Assembly (NCBI RefSeq): GCF_007655005.1
Contig: NZ_SZVW01000019.1
Coordinates: 124,001-188,000, forward strand
Origin: Streptomyces tibetensis
GTDB taxonomy: Bacteria; Actinomycetota; Actinomycetes; Streptomycetales; Streptomycetaceae
DNA: 64,000 nucleotides
Direction: 5' to 3'
The position numbers and the translations under genes were made by a program. This document shows positions 1 to 8,496 of the stretch, in pieces. The notes under the pieces were generated by a model, which was not told where the DNA came from, searched no databases, and saw only the letters and a program-made list of their open reading frames with translations. Numbering within the stretch: position 1 is the first letter of the stretch; the number at the start of each line of letters is the position of its first letter.

Positions 1-1345
1 GCAGCACGTTCCACGAGGTGCAGGCGCCGGACCGCAGGGCCGGGCTGGCCAGCGGCGCGGCCACACCGCCGGTGAGCGTGAGGTTCATCGCGCCGGAGCC
101 CGGCTTCATCAGGTCCCGCTCGCCGGCCTTTCGCACCCAGGGGGCCGTGAGGTAGCGGACGTTGCCGTCGGACCGGCCCAGCACCACCGCGCTCGCCCCG
201 GCCCGGCCGGCCCCGTCCACCCGGGCGAAGTCGAGGGCGGCGCCCTGCGTGCCGTCCTTCGGCTCGGCGTACCGGACGATGCGCAGACCGTCGTGGAGGA
301 TCACCACGCGCGCAGCGTCGACCGTCCCCGCGTACAGCAGCTGGGGCGGTCCGGCGGGGCCCCCGGAGGGGGTGCCGGGGGTCGCCGACACCTGGACCGT
401 CTCGCCGGGGCGGGCCCACACGGCCAGGGCGCGGCGCAACAGGGCCTTGTCGCCGGTGCGGTCGCCGCGGGCCGGCCACACGGAGAAGTCGGTGCGCGCC
501 GAGCTGCGCCACGCGGTGGGCGGGACCCGGGTCAGCTTCGCCGGGTCCAGGGCGGCCTGCGCGGCCGGGTTCTGCGCATACGGGGGTGCCGCGGCGCCCT
601 CGGGGCCCCAGCCCTCACCGGGCAGGCCGAGCAGCGCCCCGCACACCAGCAGGGCGGCACCGGCGGCCAGCGCGGCCTTCAGATGCTGGCGGCGGCGCAT
701 CAGGTCGGTGGGCCGGGCCTGGAGCGAGCAGGGATCGAACTCGGGGGAGTCGAGCAGCCCGTACTGGGCGGGGACCCCGCCGGCCTCCAGCACCGCGCCC
801 TCCGGGTCGGCGACGCCCGCTGCCGCGAGGACCTCGCACACCCCGTCGTCCGTGAGTCGCTCCAGGCCGCGCAGCGCGTAGGCGGCCCGGGCCGGGCCGG
901 ACAGGGTGGACAGCCGCTGGTCCAGGGCGAGTTCGTCGGCGCCGCCGGAGCGCGGGAACAGCTTCAGGCCCCACACGTGCGGCAGCAGCGGCGGCAACTG
1001 GGCCCTCTTGGGCCACGCCTTCGCCTTCAGCGGCAGTCCCGCCTCCAGCGCCGTGCGCAGCACCTGGAGACGGACCAGGGCGTAGCCGGGGTCGCCGTCC
1101 CGCCCCGTGGACTGCGCCGGGATCACCGGGGACGGCGTGCGGTTGCGGGGGAGCGCCCGCTGGGTGAGGGCGTGTGCGGTCAGGACGCGGCGGCTGCGGC
1201 CCAGCCCGGGTGGCAGGACCAGGTAGGCCAGCCGGACGAGCCGCGGGTAGTGCTCGACGAGCGCGGCCTCGGCCTGCTCGACGTCGACGACCGGGCCGGC
1301 GGGGGAGGGAGGTGCGGGGCGCTGGGCGACATCCTGTGACTGCAC
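1..1345 (-). CDS. Conserved membrane protein with sigma-factor-like N-terminus (C-terminus missing)
   Basis: The frame opens with GTG at 1345 and stays open to the left edge, so the C-terminus lies outside the window. The first ~60 residues contain the stretch VEHYPRLVRLAYLVLP, which resembles region 2 of ECF sigma factors. The middle holds no motif I recognise. A single hydrophobic segment (LAAGAALLVCGALLGLP, about residues 222-240) is followed by a Pro/Ala-rich outer part. This suggests a single-pass membrane protein with an N-terminal cytoplasmic domain. Function is unknown; the sigma-like similarity is by eye only. It is transcribed away from the TPR gene that ends at 1394. Confidence 0.65.
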   Translation of the reverse strand, partial: MQSQDVAQRPAPPSPAGPVVDVEQAEAALVEHYPRLVRLAYLVLPPGLGRSRRVLTAHALTQRALPRNRTPSPVIPAQSTGRDGDPGYALVRLQVLRTALEAGLPLKAKAWPKRAQLPPLLPHVWGLKLFPRSGGADELALDQRLSTLSGPARAAYALRGLERLTDDGVCEVLAAAGVADPEGAVLEAGGVPAQYGLLDSPEFDPCSLQARPTDLMRRRQHLKAALAAGAALLVCGALLGLPGEGWGPEGAAAPPYAQNPAAQAALDPAKLTRVPPTAWRSSARTDFSVWPARGDRTGDKALLRRALAVWARPGETVQVSATPGTPSGGPAGPPQLLYAGTVDAARVVILHDGLRIVRYAEPKDGTQGAALDFARVDGAGRAGASAVVLGRSDGNVRYLTAPWVRKAGERDLMKPGSGAMNLTLTGGVAAPLASPALRSGACTSWNVL

Positions 1346-1393
1346 GTTCAGCAGAACGAGCGAACCGTTGGTTGGTCACCTGGCCGCAGGGCG

Positions 1394-1921
1394 TCACGCC
1401 CCCGGGTGCTCCCCGGGTTCCACGAGCAGCCGGGCGTAGTTGGCCATGGACCGCTGGTAGCGCGGGAGGTGCGGGGCCAGGGCGCCCAGGGCCAGTGCCA
1501 GTGCCTCCCGGTCACGGCCGAGGCTCGACAGGCACAGCGCGAGCGTCGCGCGTACGGGGTCGTCGAGCTCGTCGGACGGGGCGAGAAGCTCGGGCGTCAG
1601 CAGCGCGAGGCCCTCTTCGGCCCGGCCGGTGTTCCGCAGTGAGCTGGCCAGCTGGATCTTCGTCCGGCGGGCCTTGTAGGGGCTGGCGTCGGCGAGACCG
1701 CCCGCCAGCGCCTCCTGGTACAGGGGGACCGCCTTGTCGGAGCGGCCCGTGGAGTCCCAGGCGCAGGCCCGCTCGAACAAGCCGAGCGGACTGCCCTCGG
1801 GCAGCTCGGCGACGAGGGCGTCGACGTCGGCGCGGAAGCGGGCCTCGCCCTCCTCCGTCTCGGCGTAGTCGTCGAAACGGTCCCACAGGGCGGCCACGCG
1901 ATCTTCCCAGTCCTGATCCAC
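1394..1921 (-). CDS. Tetratricopeptide-repeat protein
   Basis: A soluble protein of about 175 residues made of helical TPR-like repeats, for example around ACAWDSTGRSDKAVPLYQEA and LRNTGRAEEGLALL. TPR proteins bind partner proteins; the partner here is unknown. The frame is open further upstream, but GTG at 1921 is preferred because a GAGGG ribosome-binding site lies just before it and the extra N-terminus is Arg/Pro-rich non-coding-like sequence. It lies 48 bases from the partial gene on the same strand, possibly in one transcript. Divergent from the lipoprotein gene at 2083. Confidence 0.8.
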   Translation of the reverse strand: MDQDWEDRVAALWDRFDDYAETEEGEARFRADVDALVAELPEGSPLGLFERACAWDSTGRSDKAVPLYQEALAGGLADASPYKARRTKIQLASSLRNTGRAEEGLALLTPELLAPSDELDDPVRATLALCLSSLGRDREALALALGALAPHLPRYQRSMANYARLLVEPGEHPGA

Positions 1922-2082
1922 CTGCCCACCCTCGCACAGGAGTGCACACCGGGGCAGCGGATTTTGAGCACGGTGGGCTCCGCAGCCGTATCGAGGGCGA
2001 GAGCCTCTTGCCGGGGCTCGGTGCGGCATGCGTCCGGATCGTGCCGTGACAGGGACCGTGCCGACAAGGACCGGAGGAACAG

Positions 2083-2532
2083 ATGAGGGTGACCCGACCG
2101 ATGCTCGCGCTGAGCGGCGCGGTGGCGATGGTGGCGCTGACCGGCTGCGGCGGATCCGGCGGCAAGGACGAGGCGGCCGTTCCGAAGGAGGTGAGCGGCA
2201 GCCTGGAGCACATCGCCGCCGAGGCCGACTGCAAGCCGAACATGCAGACCGACGCGGACACCATCCGCCAGGCGCTGTGCAAGAAGGGCAAGGACAAGTA
2301 CGTCCTCGCGACCTTCTCCACGGACCGCGGCCAGCGCGAATGGCTGAACAGCGCCAAGGACTACGGCGGTTACTACCTCGTCGGCCGCAAGTGGGTCGCC
2401 GTGGGCCAGCAGAAGACGGTCACGGCGCTGCAGGGCACCCTCGGCGGCACCATGGAGGAGGGTTCCGAGCACATGAACCCGGGCGGCAGCCACAACAAGA
2501 ACGGTCACGGCGGCAGCAGCCACCACGGCTGA
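2083..2532 (+). CDS. Small secreted lipoprotein
   Basis: A 149-residue protein with a lipoprotein signal peptide: basic start MRVTRP, a hydrophobic stretch, then the lipobox LTGC with the lipidated Cys at about residue 22. The mature part has a conserved-looking core of about 90 residues and a Gly/His/Ser/Asn tail ending GHGGSSHHG, which could bind metal. A GGAGGAACAG ribosome-binding site precedes the ATG. It is expected on the outer face of the membrane. No function is known to me. It converges on the DUF1996 gene; a perfect 42-bp palindrome separates the two. Confidence 0.85.
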   Translation: MRVTRPMLALSGAVAMVALTGCGGSGGKDEAAVPKEVSGSLEHIAAEADCKPNMQTDADTIRQALCKKGKDKYVLATFSTDRGQREWLNSAKDYGGYYLVGRKWVAVGQQKTVTALQGTLGGTMEEGSEHMNPGGSHNKNGHGGSSHHG

Positions 2533-2551
2533 GCACGCGGGTCGCAACACA

Positions 2552-2593
2552 GCAGAAGGCCGGCGGTGGGAATTCCCACCGCCGGCCTTCTGC
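2552..2593. terminator. Perfect 42-bp palindrome, bidirectional terminator
   Basis: Two 21-base arms match exactly with no loop; the centre contains GAATTC. It lies between the convergent ends of the lipoprotein gene (2532) and the DUF1996 gene (2609), the usual place for a shared terminator. No U-tract follows, as is common in Streptomyces. Confidence 0.8.
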
Positions 2594-2608
2594 GCTACCG
2601 GTTCAGGA

Positions 2609-4192
2609 CTACTGGCAGTCCTGGCCGTCGTTGATGCACTGGACCATCTTGTTCATCAGGTTGTCGTCGAAGAAGTTGATGAAGTCGTTGTGGTCGGTGA
2701 TCGGCTTGTGCAGCTGCTCCGGGAAGGAGTCCACCGCGAAGGCGTTCTGCACCTGGCCGTTGTTGATCTGCGGCGCCTGTACGTCGTAGACCAGTCGGAC
2801 CTGGAGCTGGGGGATGGCCTTGAAGCCGTTCGAGCAGCTGCCGTCCGCCTCGACGAAGTCGACGTGGGTGCGGTGGTTGGCGCTGTCGATGTTCTGGCCG
2901 TCCCAGCAGCTCTGGAAGTTGGACGTCCGCACCACGGAGCTGCCCTCGGGGCAGAGCGGGTACTTGTCCGTCACCTGGCGGTCCTCGAAGCCGGTGCAGC
3001 TCCACGAGGTGTTGGCGTTGTTCAGGCCGTTGGTGAGGGACTTGGCGTCACCGGTGATGATGCGCAGGGCCTTCGGCATCGCGACGACGTCGCTGGTGCG
3101 GTTGCCGACGAACTTCAGCTGGGCCTCGGCCGGCTCGACGATCTTGCCGACGTTGCCGTCCTGGCCACCGCCGGGCTGGCCGGCGTCGATGTCGTCCGAA
3201 CCGTCCTGGATACGGATGACGGGCCAGAAGTAGGTGGACTTGTCGCCCTGGTTCTGGCAGGTCGTCTGGCCGTTGGCCAGGTCGTCGTCGCTCGCGAAGG
3301 CGTTGTTGTTCTGGTTGCCGACGTAGTCGTGCTGGTGCTGCGCACCGTTGGAGACGCCGGGCGCCACGATCACGTTGTCCGAGTTGCGGTTCTCGTTCTC
3401 GTTGGTGCCGCACTCCGTGGTGAACGTGCCGGTGGAACCGCCGTCGCCGTTCGCGGCGAGGCCGTTCGGCAGGTTGCGCGAGTTGGGCTGGACGTCCTCG
3501 ATCTTGATGAAGTCGTCCGCCGCCGGGCCGTTGTCGGCCTGCCCGCCGTTGCCGCCCTGCCCGTTGTCCTGGCCGCCGTTGTCCTGGCCCTGGTCCTGAC
3601 CGCCGCCGTTGTTCTGACCGCCGTTGTTCTGACCGCCGTTGTTCTGGCCGTCGTTGTTCTGGCCGTCGTTGTTCTGGCCGTCGTTGTTCTGACCACCGCC
3701 GGCCTGGCCGTCGTTGGTGTTGGCGTCGGCGGCCATGCCCTGGCACGAGGCCAGCTGCTCGAGGTTGCCCGGGGCCTGCCCGCCCACCCGCCGGATGTTG
3801 ATGCCGATCCGGTCGATGACCGCGGTCCGCTTCGACTTCAGCGGGCCGAGGATGGCGTTGTCGACGAAGCTCGCGTCACCGGCCTGGGCCTGACGCGTGG
3901 AGGCGAGACGGGTGTAGGCCTCGCTGATCTGCTTGTCGAGGTTGGCCAGCTCCTTGTCCACCCCCTGGCGAGCGCCGTCCGGCACGTCGGTCAGCTTCTG
4001 TCCGACGTCCGGGCACTGGATCGTGGCGATCTGTGCGCCCGCGGACTTCGTCTGGTTCGCCGAGTTCTCCTCGTGCGCCGAGGCGTAGAAGTTTGCCCAG
4101 ATCAGCCCGCCCCCACCGAGCGCTAGGGCCGCCGATGCGGCAATGGCCTTGGTGGCCAGCGGCGTACGGCGTTTTCTTGTGTTGCGTCCCAT
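2609..4192 (-). CDS. Secreted DUF1996-domain protein with Asn/Gly/Gln repeat linker
   Basis: A protein of about 527 residues. ATG at 4192 is chosen because AGAGGAG lies just upstream; the frame is open further but lacks such a site. The N-terminus has a twin-basic region (NTRKRR) and a hydrophobic segment (about residues 14-34) suggesting secretion or anchoring. Residues 40-150 look helical. A low-complexity linker of repeated [10 protein letters not shown] units follows (bases about 3540-3715). The C-terminal ~270 residues match the DUF1996 family, with several Cys and His ([22 protein letters not shown]). DUF1996 proteins are extracellular in actinobacteria and fungi, with no established activity. 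Converges on the lipoprotein gene. Confidence 0.85.
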   Translation of the reverse strand: MGRNTRKRRTPLATKAIAASAALALGGGGLIWANFYASAHEENSANQTKSAGAQIATIQCPDVGQKLTDVPDGARQGVDKELANLDKQISEAYTRLASTRQAQAGDASFVDNAILGPLKSKRTAVIDRIGINIRRVGGQAPGNLEQLASCQGMAADANTNDGQAGGGQNNDGQNNDGQNNDGQNNGGQNNGGQNNGGGQDQGQDNGGQDNGQGGNGGQADNGPAADDFIKIEDVQPNSRNLPNGLAANGDGGSTGTFTTECGTNENENRNSDNVIVAPGVSNGAQHQHDYVGNQNNNAFASDDDLANGQTTCQNQGDKSTYFWPVIRIQDGSDDIDAGQPGGGQDGNVGKIVEPAEAQLKFVGNRTSDVVAMPKALRIITGDAKSLTNGLNNANTSWSCTGFEDRQVTDKYPLCPEGSSVVRTSNFQSCWDGQNIDSANHRTHVDFVEADGSCSNGFKAIPQLQVRLVYDVQAPQINNGQVQNAFAVDSFPEQLHKPITDHNDFINFFDDNLMNKMVQCINDGQDCQ

Positions 4193-4396
4193 GGAACTCC
4201 TCTGACTTCCTTTTTCGGGGGCATCGAGGCGCCCGACAGGAGTGAAGCGGCTCCCATCCATACGGAGGGCGTCCCACAGGTGTTCAGAGGTCCCGGAAAT
4301 TGATGCGAGATTCGTGAAGACTCTGGGTCCTCAACAGCCCCTCATGCATCGGTAGTTGTTGATCCCCCACGAGGGGTGAAGGTAATCGCCCCGGTT

Positions 4397-5050
4397 TCAC
4401 CGGCCGTGGTCGAGATACGCCAGAACCGCCAGCACGCGGCGGTTGTCGTCGTCCGAGACCTCCAGCCCCAGTTTGGCGAAGATGTTGGCGGTGTGCTTGG
4501 CGATCGCCCGTTCCGTCACGACCAGTTTCCCGGCGATCGCCGCGTTCGACCGGCCCTGCGCCATCAGCTCCAGCACCTCCCGCTCCCGGGGCGTCAGCCG
4601 CGCCAGCGGCCTGTCGTCGCCCGAACGGCGGGCCAGGAGCTGCTGGATGACCTGCGGGTCCATCGCCGTACCGCCGTCGGCGACCCGCCGTACCGCGTCC
4701 ACGAACTGCTCGGCGTCGAACACCCGGTTCTTCAGCAGATAGCCGACCCCGCCGGTGCCGTCGGCGAGCAGCTCGCGCGCGTACAGCTGCTCCACGTGCT
4801 GGGAGAGCACCAGTACCGGCAGGCCCGGCCGCTTCCTGCGGGCTTCGAGCGCGCACTGCAGGCCCTCGTCGGTCTGCGTGGGCGGCAGGCGTACGTCGAC
4901 GACGGCCACGTCCGGGTCCAGCTCGGCCAGCGCGGCGGCCAGTTCGGGCCCGGTCTCGACGGCCGCCGCGATTTCGAAGCCGTGCGCCTGCAGCAGCCGG
5001 ACGAGTCCGTCGCGCAGCAGGAAGAGGTCTTCGGCCAGGACTACGCGCAA
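4397..5050 (-). CDS. LuxR-family (NarL-type) response regulator
   Basis: A 217-residue regulator. The receiver domain has an acidic pair E7/D8, phospho-acceptor D52 (VAVVDVRLPP) and a conserved Lys near GYLLKNRVFDA. The C-terminal LuxR helix-turn-helix is LTPREREVLELMAQGRSN to ANIFAKLGL. The start is TTG at 5050: GGAG lies six bases upstream, and the start overlaps the kinase stop codon (5041-5043) by ten bases, so the two are translationally coupled. It pairs with the histidine kinase ending at 5041. Target genes are unknown. One indel or sequencing error could not explain the frame; the non-ATG start does. Confidence 0.88.
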   Translation of the reverse strand: MRVVLAEDLFLLRDGLVRLLQAHGFEIAAAVETGPELAAALAELDPDVAVVDVRLPPTQTDEGLQCALEARRKRPGLPVLVLSQHVEQLYARELLADGTGGVGYLLKNRVFDAEQFVDAVRRVADGGTAMDPQVIQQLLARRSGDDRPLARLTPREREVLELMAQGRSNAAIAGKLVVTERAIAKHTANIFAKLGLEVSDDDNRRVLAVLAYLDHGR

Positions 5051-6306
5051 GGGATCTCCACGGTGACCATGGTGGGGCCGCCCGCGGGGCTGCTGACGGC
5101 CAGGACGCCGTCGAATGTACCCAGCCGCCGCTCCACCCCGGCCAGCCCCGAACCGGCCCCGATCACCGCGCCGCCCTTGCCGTTGTCCGTGACGGTCGCC
5201 CGCAGCATGCCGTCCGCCCGGTGCAGATCGACCCAGATCCGGTCGGCGCCCGAGTGCTTCACGGCGTTGGTGAGGACCTCGCTGACGGCGAAGTACGCGG
5301 CCGACTCCACGGGCGCCTCGGCCCGCCCGGGCAGATCCACGCTCACCTCGGTGGCCACCGGCAGCCGCAGCGCCAGCGCCCGCACGGCGTCTCCCAGACC
5401 GCGTTCGGCGAGGACCGGCGGGTGGATGCCGCGGACCAGTTCGCGCAGCTCGGTCAGGGCCTCGACCGAGGAGGCGCGGGCCTGCGCGATCAGCTTCTTC
5501 GCCTGCTCCGGGTCCTTGTCGAGGAGCGCCTCGATGGTGCCGAGGTCCATGCCGACGGCGACCAGCCGGGCCTGCGCCCCGTCGTGCAGGTCCCGCTCGA
5601 TGCGCCGCAGTTCGGCCGCGGAGGCGTCGACGGCGTCGCGCCGCGTCTCGGTCAGCACCCGCACCCGCTCGGCCAGTTCCCTCTGGTCGCCGCCGAGCAC
5701 GGCCCGGGTGAGCCGGAAGTGGACGCCCAGCAGGCGCGGGGTGAGGAAGTGCGCGAAGAAGAGCAGGACGAGGGCAAGGGCGCCCGCGCCGAAAGCGGAG
5801 CTCTGGTCGTGGACCCGCACGAACCCGTACCAGTATCCGTCTGCCCCGTCCAGGACGCGCCACAGCCCGGCCGCGATCGCGAACCCCTCCAGAGGATAGA
5901 AGAGCAGCACCGCCGGCAGCAGCGCGGTGACGAACCCCGCGGTCATGTCGACCGGCAGCCACCGCAGGTCCCGCCAGGTCGCCGGGTCGCGCAGCATCCC
6001 GAAGGTGCGCGCCCAGGGGTTGGCGTCCTTGGGCAGCGGCCGGTACGCCGGGGGGATCCGCACCCCGCCCCACTCCGCCGCGAGCACCCGCCGCGCGTTC
6101 GCGAACGCCCGCACCCCCGTCAGCACGTACGGCGTGGTGACGATCCCGACCCCGATCGGGATGAGCGCGATGGAGACCAGGGACAGGCAGAAGCACAGCA
6201 CCGCCCCCGGCAGGGAGAGGAGGGCCAGCGCGAGCCCCCGCACCGCGGCGAGCCCGATGCCCCGCCCTGTCGTCCGCCCGGTGCCGTTCATCGTGTCCGT
6301 GGTCAT
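5041..6306 (-). CDS. Sensor histidine kinase (NarL/DesK type)
   Basis: A 421-residue membrane kinase. Residues 1-190 contain about four hydrophobic segments of the 'putative sensor' type seen in many Streptomyces kinases. The dimerisation/phosphoacceptor helix follows at about 220 (RRIERDLHDGAQARLVAVGM, His in LHDGA). The ATP-binding domain has an N-box (SEVLTNAVKHSG, about 330) and G-box (VTDNGKGG and GSGLAGVERRL). It should autophosphorylate and pass phosphate to the regulator encoded by the overlapping downstream gene. The signal is unknown. Close homologues lie near glnII in related genomes, but nothing in the sequence proves a nitrogen role. Confidence 0.9.
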   Translation of the reverse strand: MTTDTMNGTGRTTGRGIGLAAVRGLALALLSLPGAVLCFCLSLVSIALIPIGVGIVTTPYVLTGVRAFANARRVLAAEWGGVRIPPAYRPLPKDANPWARTFGMLRDPATWRDLRWLPVDMTAGFVTALLPAVLLFYPLEGFAIAAGLWRVLDGADGYWYGFVRVHDQSSAFGAGALALVLLFFAHFLTPRLLGVHFRLTRAVLGGDQRELAERVRVLTETRRDAVDASAAELRRIERDLHDGAQARLVAVGMDLGTIEALLDKDPEQAKKLIAQARASSVEALTELRELVRGIHPPVLAERGLGDAVRALALRLPVATEVSVDLPGRAEAPVESAAYFAVSEVLTNAVKHSGADRIWVDLHRADGMLRATVTDNGKGGAVIGAGSGLAGVERRLGTFDGVLAVSSPAGGPTMVTVEIPCA

Positions 6307-6402
6307 GGCGTCAGTCTCGCCGAGCGGACGGGCCCGGTCACGGGGCCGGACCCCCGGTCCTGGGGTGGTGCTACGTACACCTGAGGGGCGAACGCGCGGT
6401 CC

Positions 6403-7413
6403 TCACATGCCGGTTCCGGCCGCGAGCACCTTCGCCTCCACCTCCGGGTCGAGGCCCTTGCGCGTCCGGTCCGGGCGCTGGGGCGCGACACCGCCGATGC
6501 CGCACAGCCAGTCCCAGGTGTCGGCCACGGTCTCCTCGACGGGCCGGCAGACCAGGCCGGTCCCGACCGCACGGGAGACGTCCACGCTGTGCAGGGCGTC
6601 GTGCAGGTCGCTGTCCGGCGGCACCCACACCGGCAACTGGGTCCACGGCTCGATGCCCGCCTCCAGGATCACCCCCGGTTCGGTCCAGCGGAGTTCGGCC
6701 GCACCGCCCGTGACCCGCGCGCACGCGTCGAGGAACGTCCCCATGGTGGCGTGCCCCTGCGGGCTGATCAGGTTGTACGGCCCGCTCAGTTCCTGCTCCA
6801 CCGCGCCGAGGATCCACTCCGACAGGTCCCGGACGTCGACGTACTGCAGGGGGAGGCCCCGCGGCCCCGGCGCCAGGACCGGGCCGCCGCGGGCCGCCCG
6901 GGTCAGCCACCACGGGAGACGGCCGACGTTCTCGTACGGACCGAGGAGCAGCCCGGCCCGCACGAGCAGCGAGCGGTCCGCGCCGAAGGCCTCGACGGCG
7001 GCCAGCTCGCCGCCCCTCTTGTCCCGGGCGTAGTCGCTCTGCTCCGCGTCGGCCGCCGCCCCCTCCACCAGGGGCGCGTCCTCGTCGTACCCGGCGGGCG
7101 GGGCCCACGCGTACACCGAGCAGCTCGACACGTACACGTACCGGCCGGCGCGGCCCCGCAGCAGCCGCGCCGTGTCCAGCACCGCCCGGGGCGCCGCCGA
7201 CCAGGTGTCCACGACGACGTCCCACTCGCCCGGGTCGTCGGCCAGGGCTGCCGGACCGCCGGGCGTGGTGCGGTCACCGAGCAGCGACCGGACGCCCCGC
7301 GGGGCCTCGTGCCGGCCCCGGTGGAAGACGGTCACCTCCCAGCCCCGCCCCAGCGCCGCCTCCACGACGGCCCGTCCCACGAACTCCGTACCACCCAGCA
7401 TCAGAAGCCTCAT
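6403..7413 (-). CDS. NAD-dependent epimerase/dehydratase-family protein
   Basis: A 336-residue extended short-chain dehydrogenase. The N-terminus MRLLMLGGTEFVGRAVVEAA carries a GGTxFxG variant of the NAD(P)-binding GxxGxxG motif. The usual catalytic pattern is only partly present: SSCSVYAW followed by SDYARDKRGGE suggests the Ser/Tyr-x3-Lys positions (YARDK). Substrate is probably a nucleotide-linked or other sugar, but this is inference. ATG at 7413 is preferred because it starts directly at the Rossmann fold; the open frame upstream runs into the glnRII region. It ends about 100 bases upstream of the kinase gene. Confidence 0.82.
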   Translation of the reverse strand: MRLLMLGGTEFVGRAVVEAALGRGWEVTVFHRGRHEAPRGVRSLLGDRTTPGGPAALADDPGEWDVVVDTWSAAPRAVLDTARLLRGRAGRYVYVSSCSVYAWAPPAGYDEDAPLVEGAAADAEQSDYARDKRGGELAAVEAFGADRSLLVRAGLLLGPYENVGRLPWWLTRAARGGPVLAPGPRGLPLQYVDVRDLSEWILGAVEQELSGPYNLISPQGHATMGTFLDACARVTGGAAELRWTEPGVILEAGIEPWTQLPVWVPPDSDLHDALHSVDVSRAVGTGLVCRPVEETVADTWDWLCGIGGVAPQRPDRTRKGLDPEVEAKVLAAGTGM

Positions 7414-7498
7414 GCCGGTGACTCTGCCCGGCCGGGTGAGGCGACGGAACGGGGATCTGCTGTCAGCAGAGACGGAGCACCCCGGCCGTCCGAGGGCG

Positions 7499-8089
7499 TC
7501 AGTGTCCCGTCGGCGGCACGTACTTGTAGCCCACGCGGCGCACCGTGCGGATCGTGTCGCGGTGCTCCACGCCCAGCTTGCGGCGCAGGCGGGCGATGTG
7601 GACGTCGACGGTGCGGCCGTCGCCCACGTGTCCGTAGCCCCACACCGTGCCAACGAGCTGGTCGCGGGTGTGCACCCGGCCCGGGTGCGCCACCAGGTGC
7701 GCCAGCAGCTCGAACTCCAGGTAGGTGAGGTCGAGCGGGCGACCGGCCACCCGGGCGGTGCGCTGCACGGTGTCGACCCGGATCACCGGATCACCGGCCG
7801 GCTCGGCGACGGGCTCCGGGCCGGCGGCCTGCGGCAGGTCGGGCACCGCCACCGGGAAGGGCGGCTGCTGGTCGGCCGGGACGAGCACCAGGTAGCCGAT
7901 CATGGGCGGCTGCCCCGGCAGCGTGGGAAGAGTGTGCTGCGGCGCCGGCAGCCAGGTGGCACCCGGCGGCAGCAGGTCCGCGACCGTGACCACCTCGTCC
8001 CGGTCGACGGCACGCAGCCGATGCCGGGGGCCGTGCGGCGCGGGGGTGGCGAGGGGGGCGGCGGGGGACAGGGAACGAGTGGTCGCCAT
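7499..8089 (-). CDS. glnRII: GlnRII-type winged-helix transcriptional regulator
   Basis: A 196-residue protein with no receiver domain. Residues 1-100 are Pro-rich and unlike a CheY fold. Residues 105-190 form an OmpR/PhoB-type winged helix: LTYLEFELLAHLVAHPGRVH, RDQLVGTVWG, RTVDVHIARLRRKLG and TVRRVGYKYVP. In S. coelicolor a regulator named GlnRII, encoded beside glnII, binds the same promoters as GlnR through this kind of domain. Position next to glnII on the same strand and the domain layout support the same identity. It lies downstream of glnII and is divided from it by a repeat and hairpin. What controls its activity is not visible, since it has no phosphorylation site. Confidence 0.8.
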   Translation of the reverse strand: MATTRSLSPAAPLATPAPHGPRHRLRAVDRDEVVTVADLLPPGATWLPAPQHTLPTLPGQPPMIGYLVLVPADQQPPFPVAVPDLPQAAGPEPVAEPAGDPVIRVDTVQRTARVAGRPLDLTYLEFELLAHLVAHPGRVHTRDQLVGTVWGYGHVGDGRTVDVHIARLRRKLGVEHRDTIRTVRRVGYKYVPPTGH

Positions 8090-8496
8090 GAGAGGTCAGC
8101 TCTTTCGCGCGAGGAGTTCGTCGGGGAGGTCGACGGCCGCGATTCGTGGTCGGGCTCGCCGAGGGACGTACGCGGTGCGCGCTGGCCGAAGGCCGGGTGT
8201 ACGGCTTTAGAGGGCCGGCGCGTTCGTCGCGCGGCAACACACCCGGTCGAAGTCGTGGTGCTGGCGGGACGGCCAGAAGGGCTCGAGGTCATGACGACCC
8301 GTCGCGATGCACTTCCGGTGGCTGGCCATGACTCCATTGAAGCAGACCCGCTGCCGTGAGGGGACCCTCCTCTCACTGCTTGGACACGTGCCCCGAAGGG
8401 GCGCGGGGGACTGCGCGACGAGCCACGACGTCGCGGCAGACGAACCGAGGCGCCCACCGCGAACGGTGAGCGCCTCGGCGAGCTTTGCGGGGCGGG
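8090..8496. other. Intergenic region between glnII and glnRII with one repeat and a terminator
   Basis: Four hundred bases without a convincing gene. It holds the upstream region of glnRII, one copy of a GC-rich repeat at about 8392-8430 (GGGGCGCGGGGGACTGCGCG, also found at five other loci in this window), and the glnII terminator at 8445-8478. Confidence 0.6.
8445..8478 (-). terminator. glnII terminator hairpin
   Basis: An 8-bp stem (CCGAGGCG/CGCCTCGG), a 2-base internal bulge, a second 5-bp stem (CACCG/CGGTG) and a CGAA tetraloop. It starts about 20 bases after the glnII stop codon. Confidence 0.75.

Noticed and set aside
4397-6196. A single 599-residue protein covering kinase and regulator
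   Set aside because: Its first 380 residues are an out-of-frame reading of the kinase. The regulator has its own TTG start at 5050.
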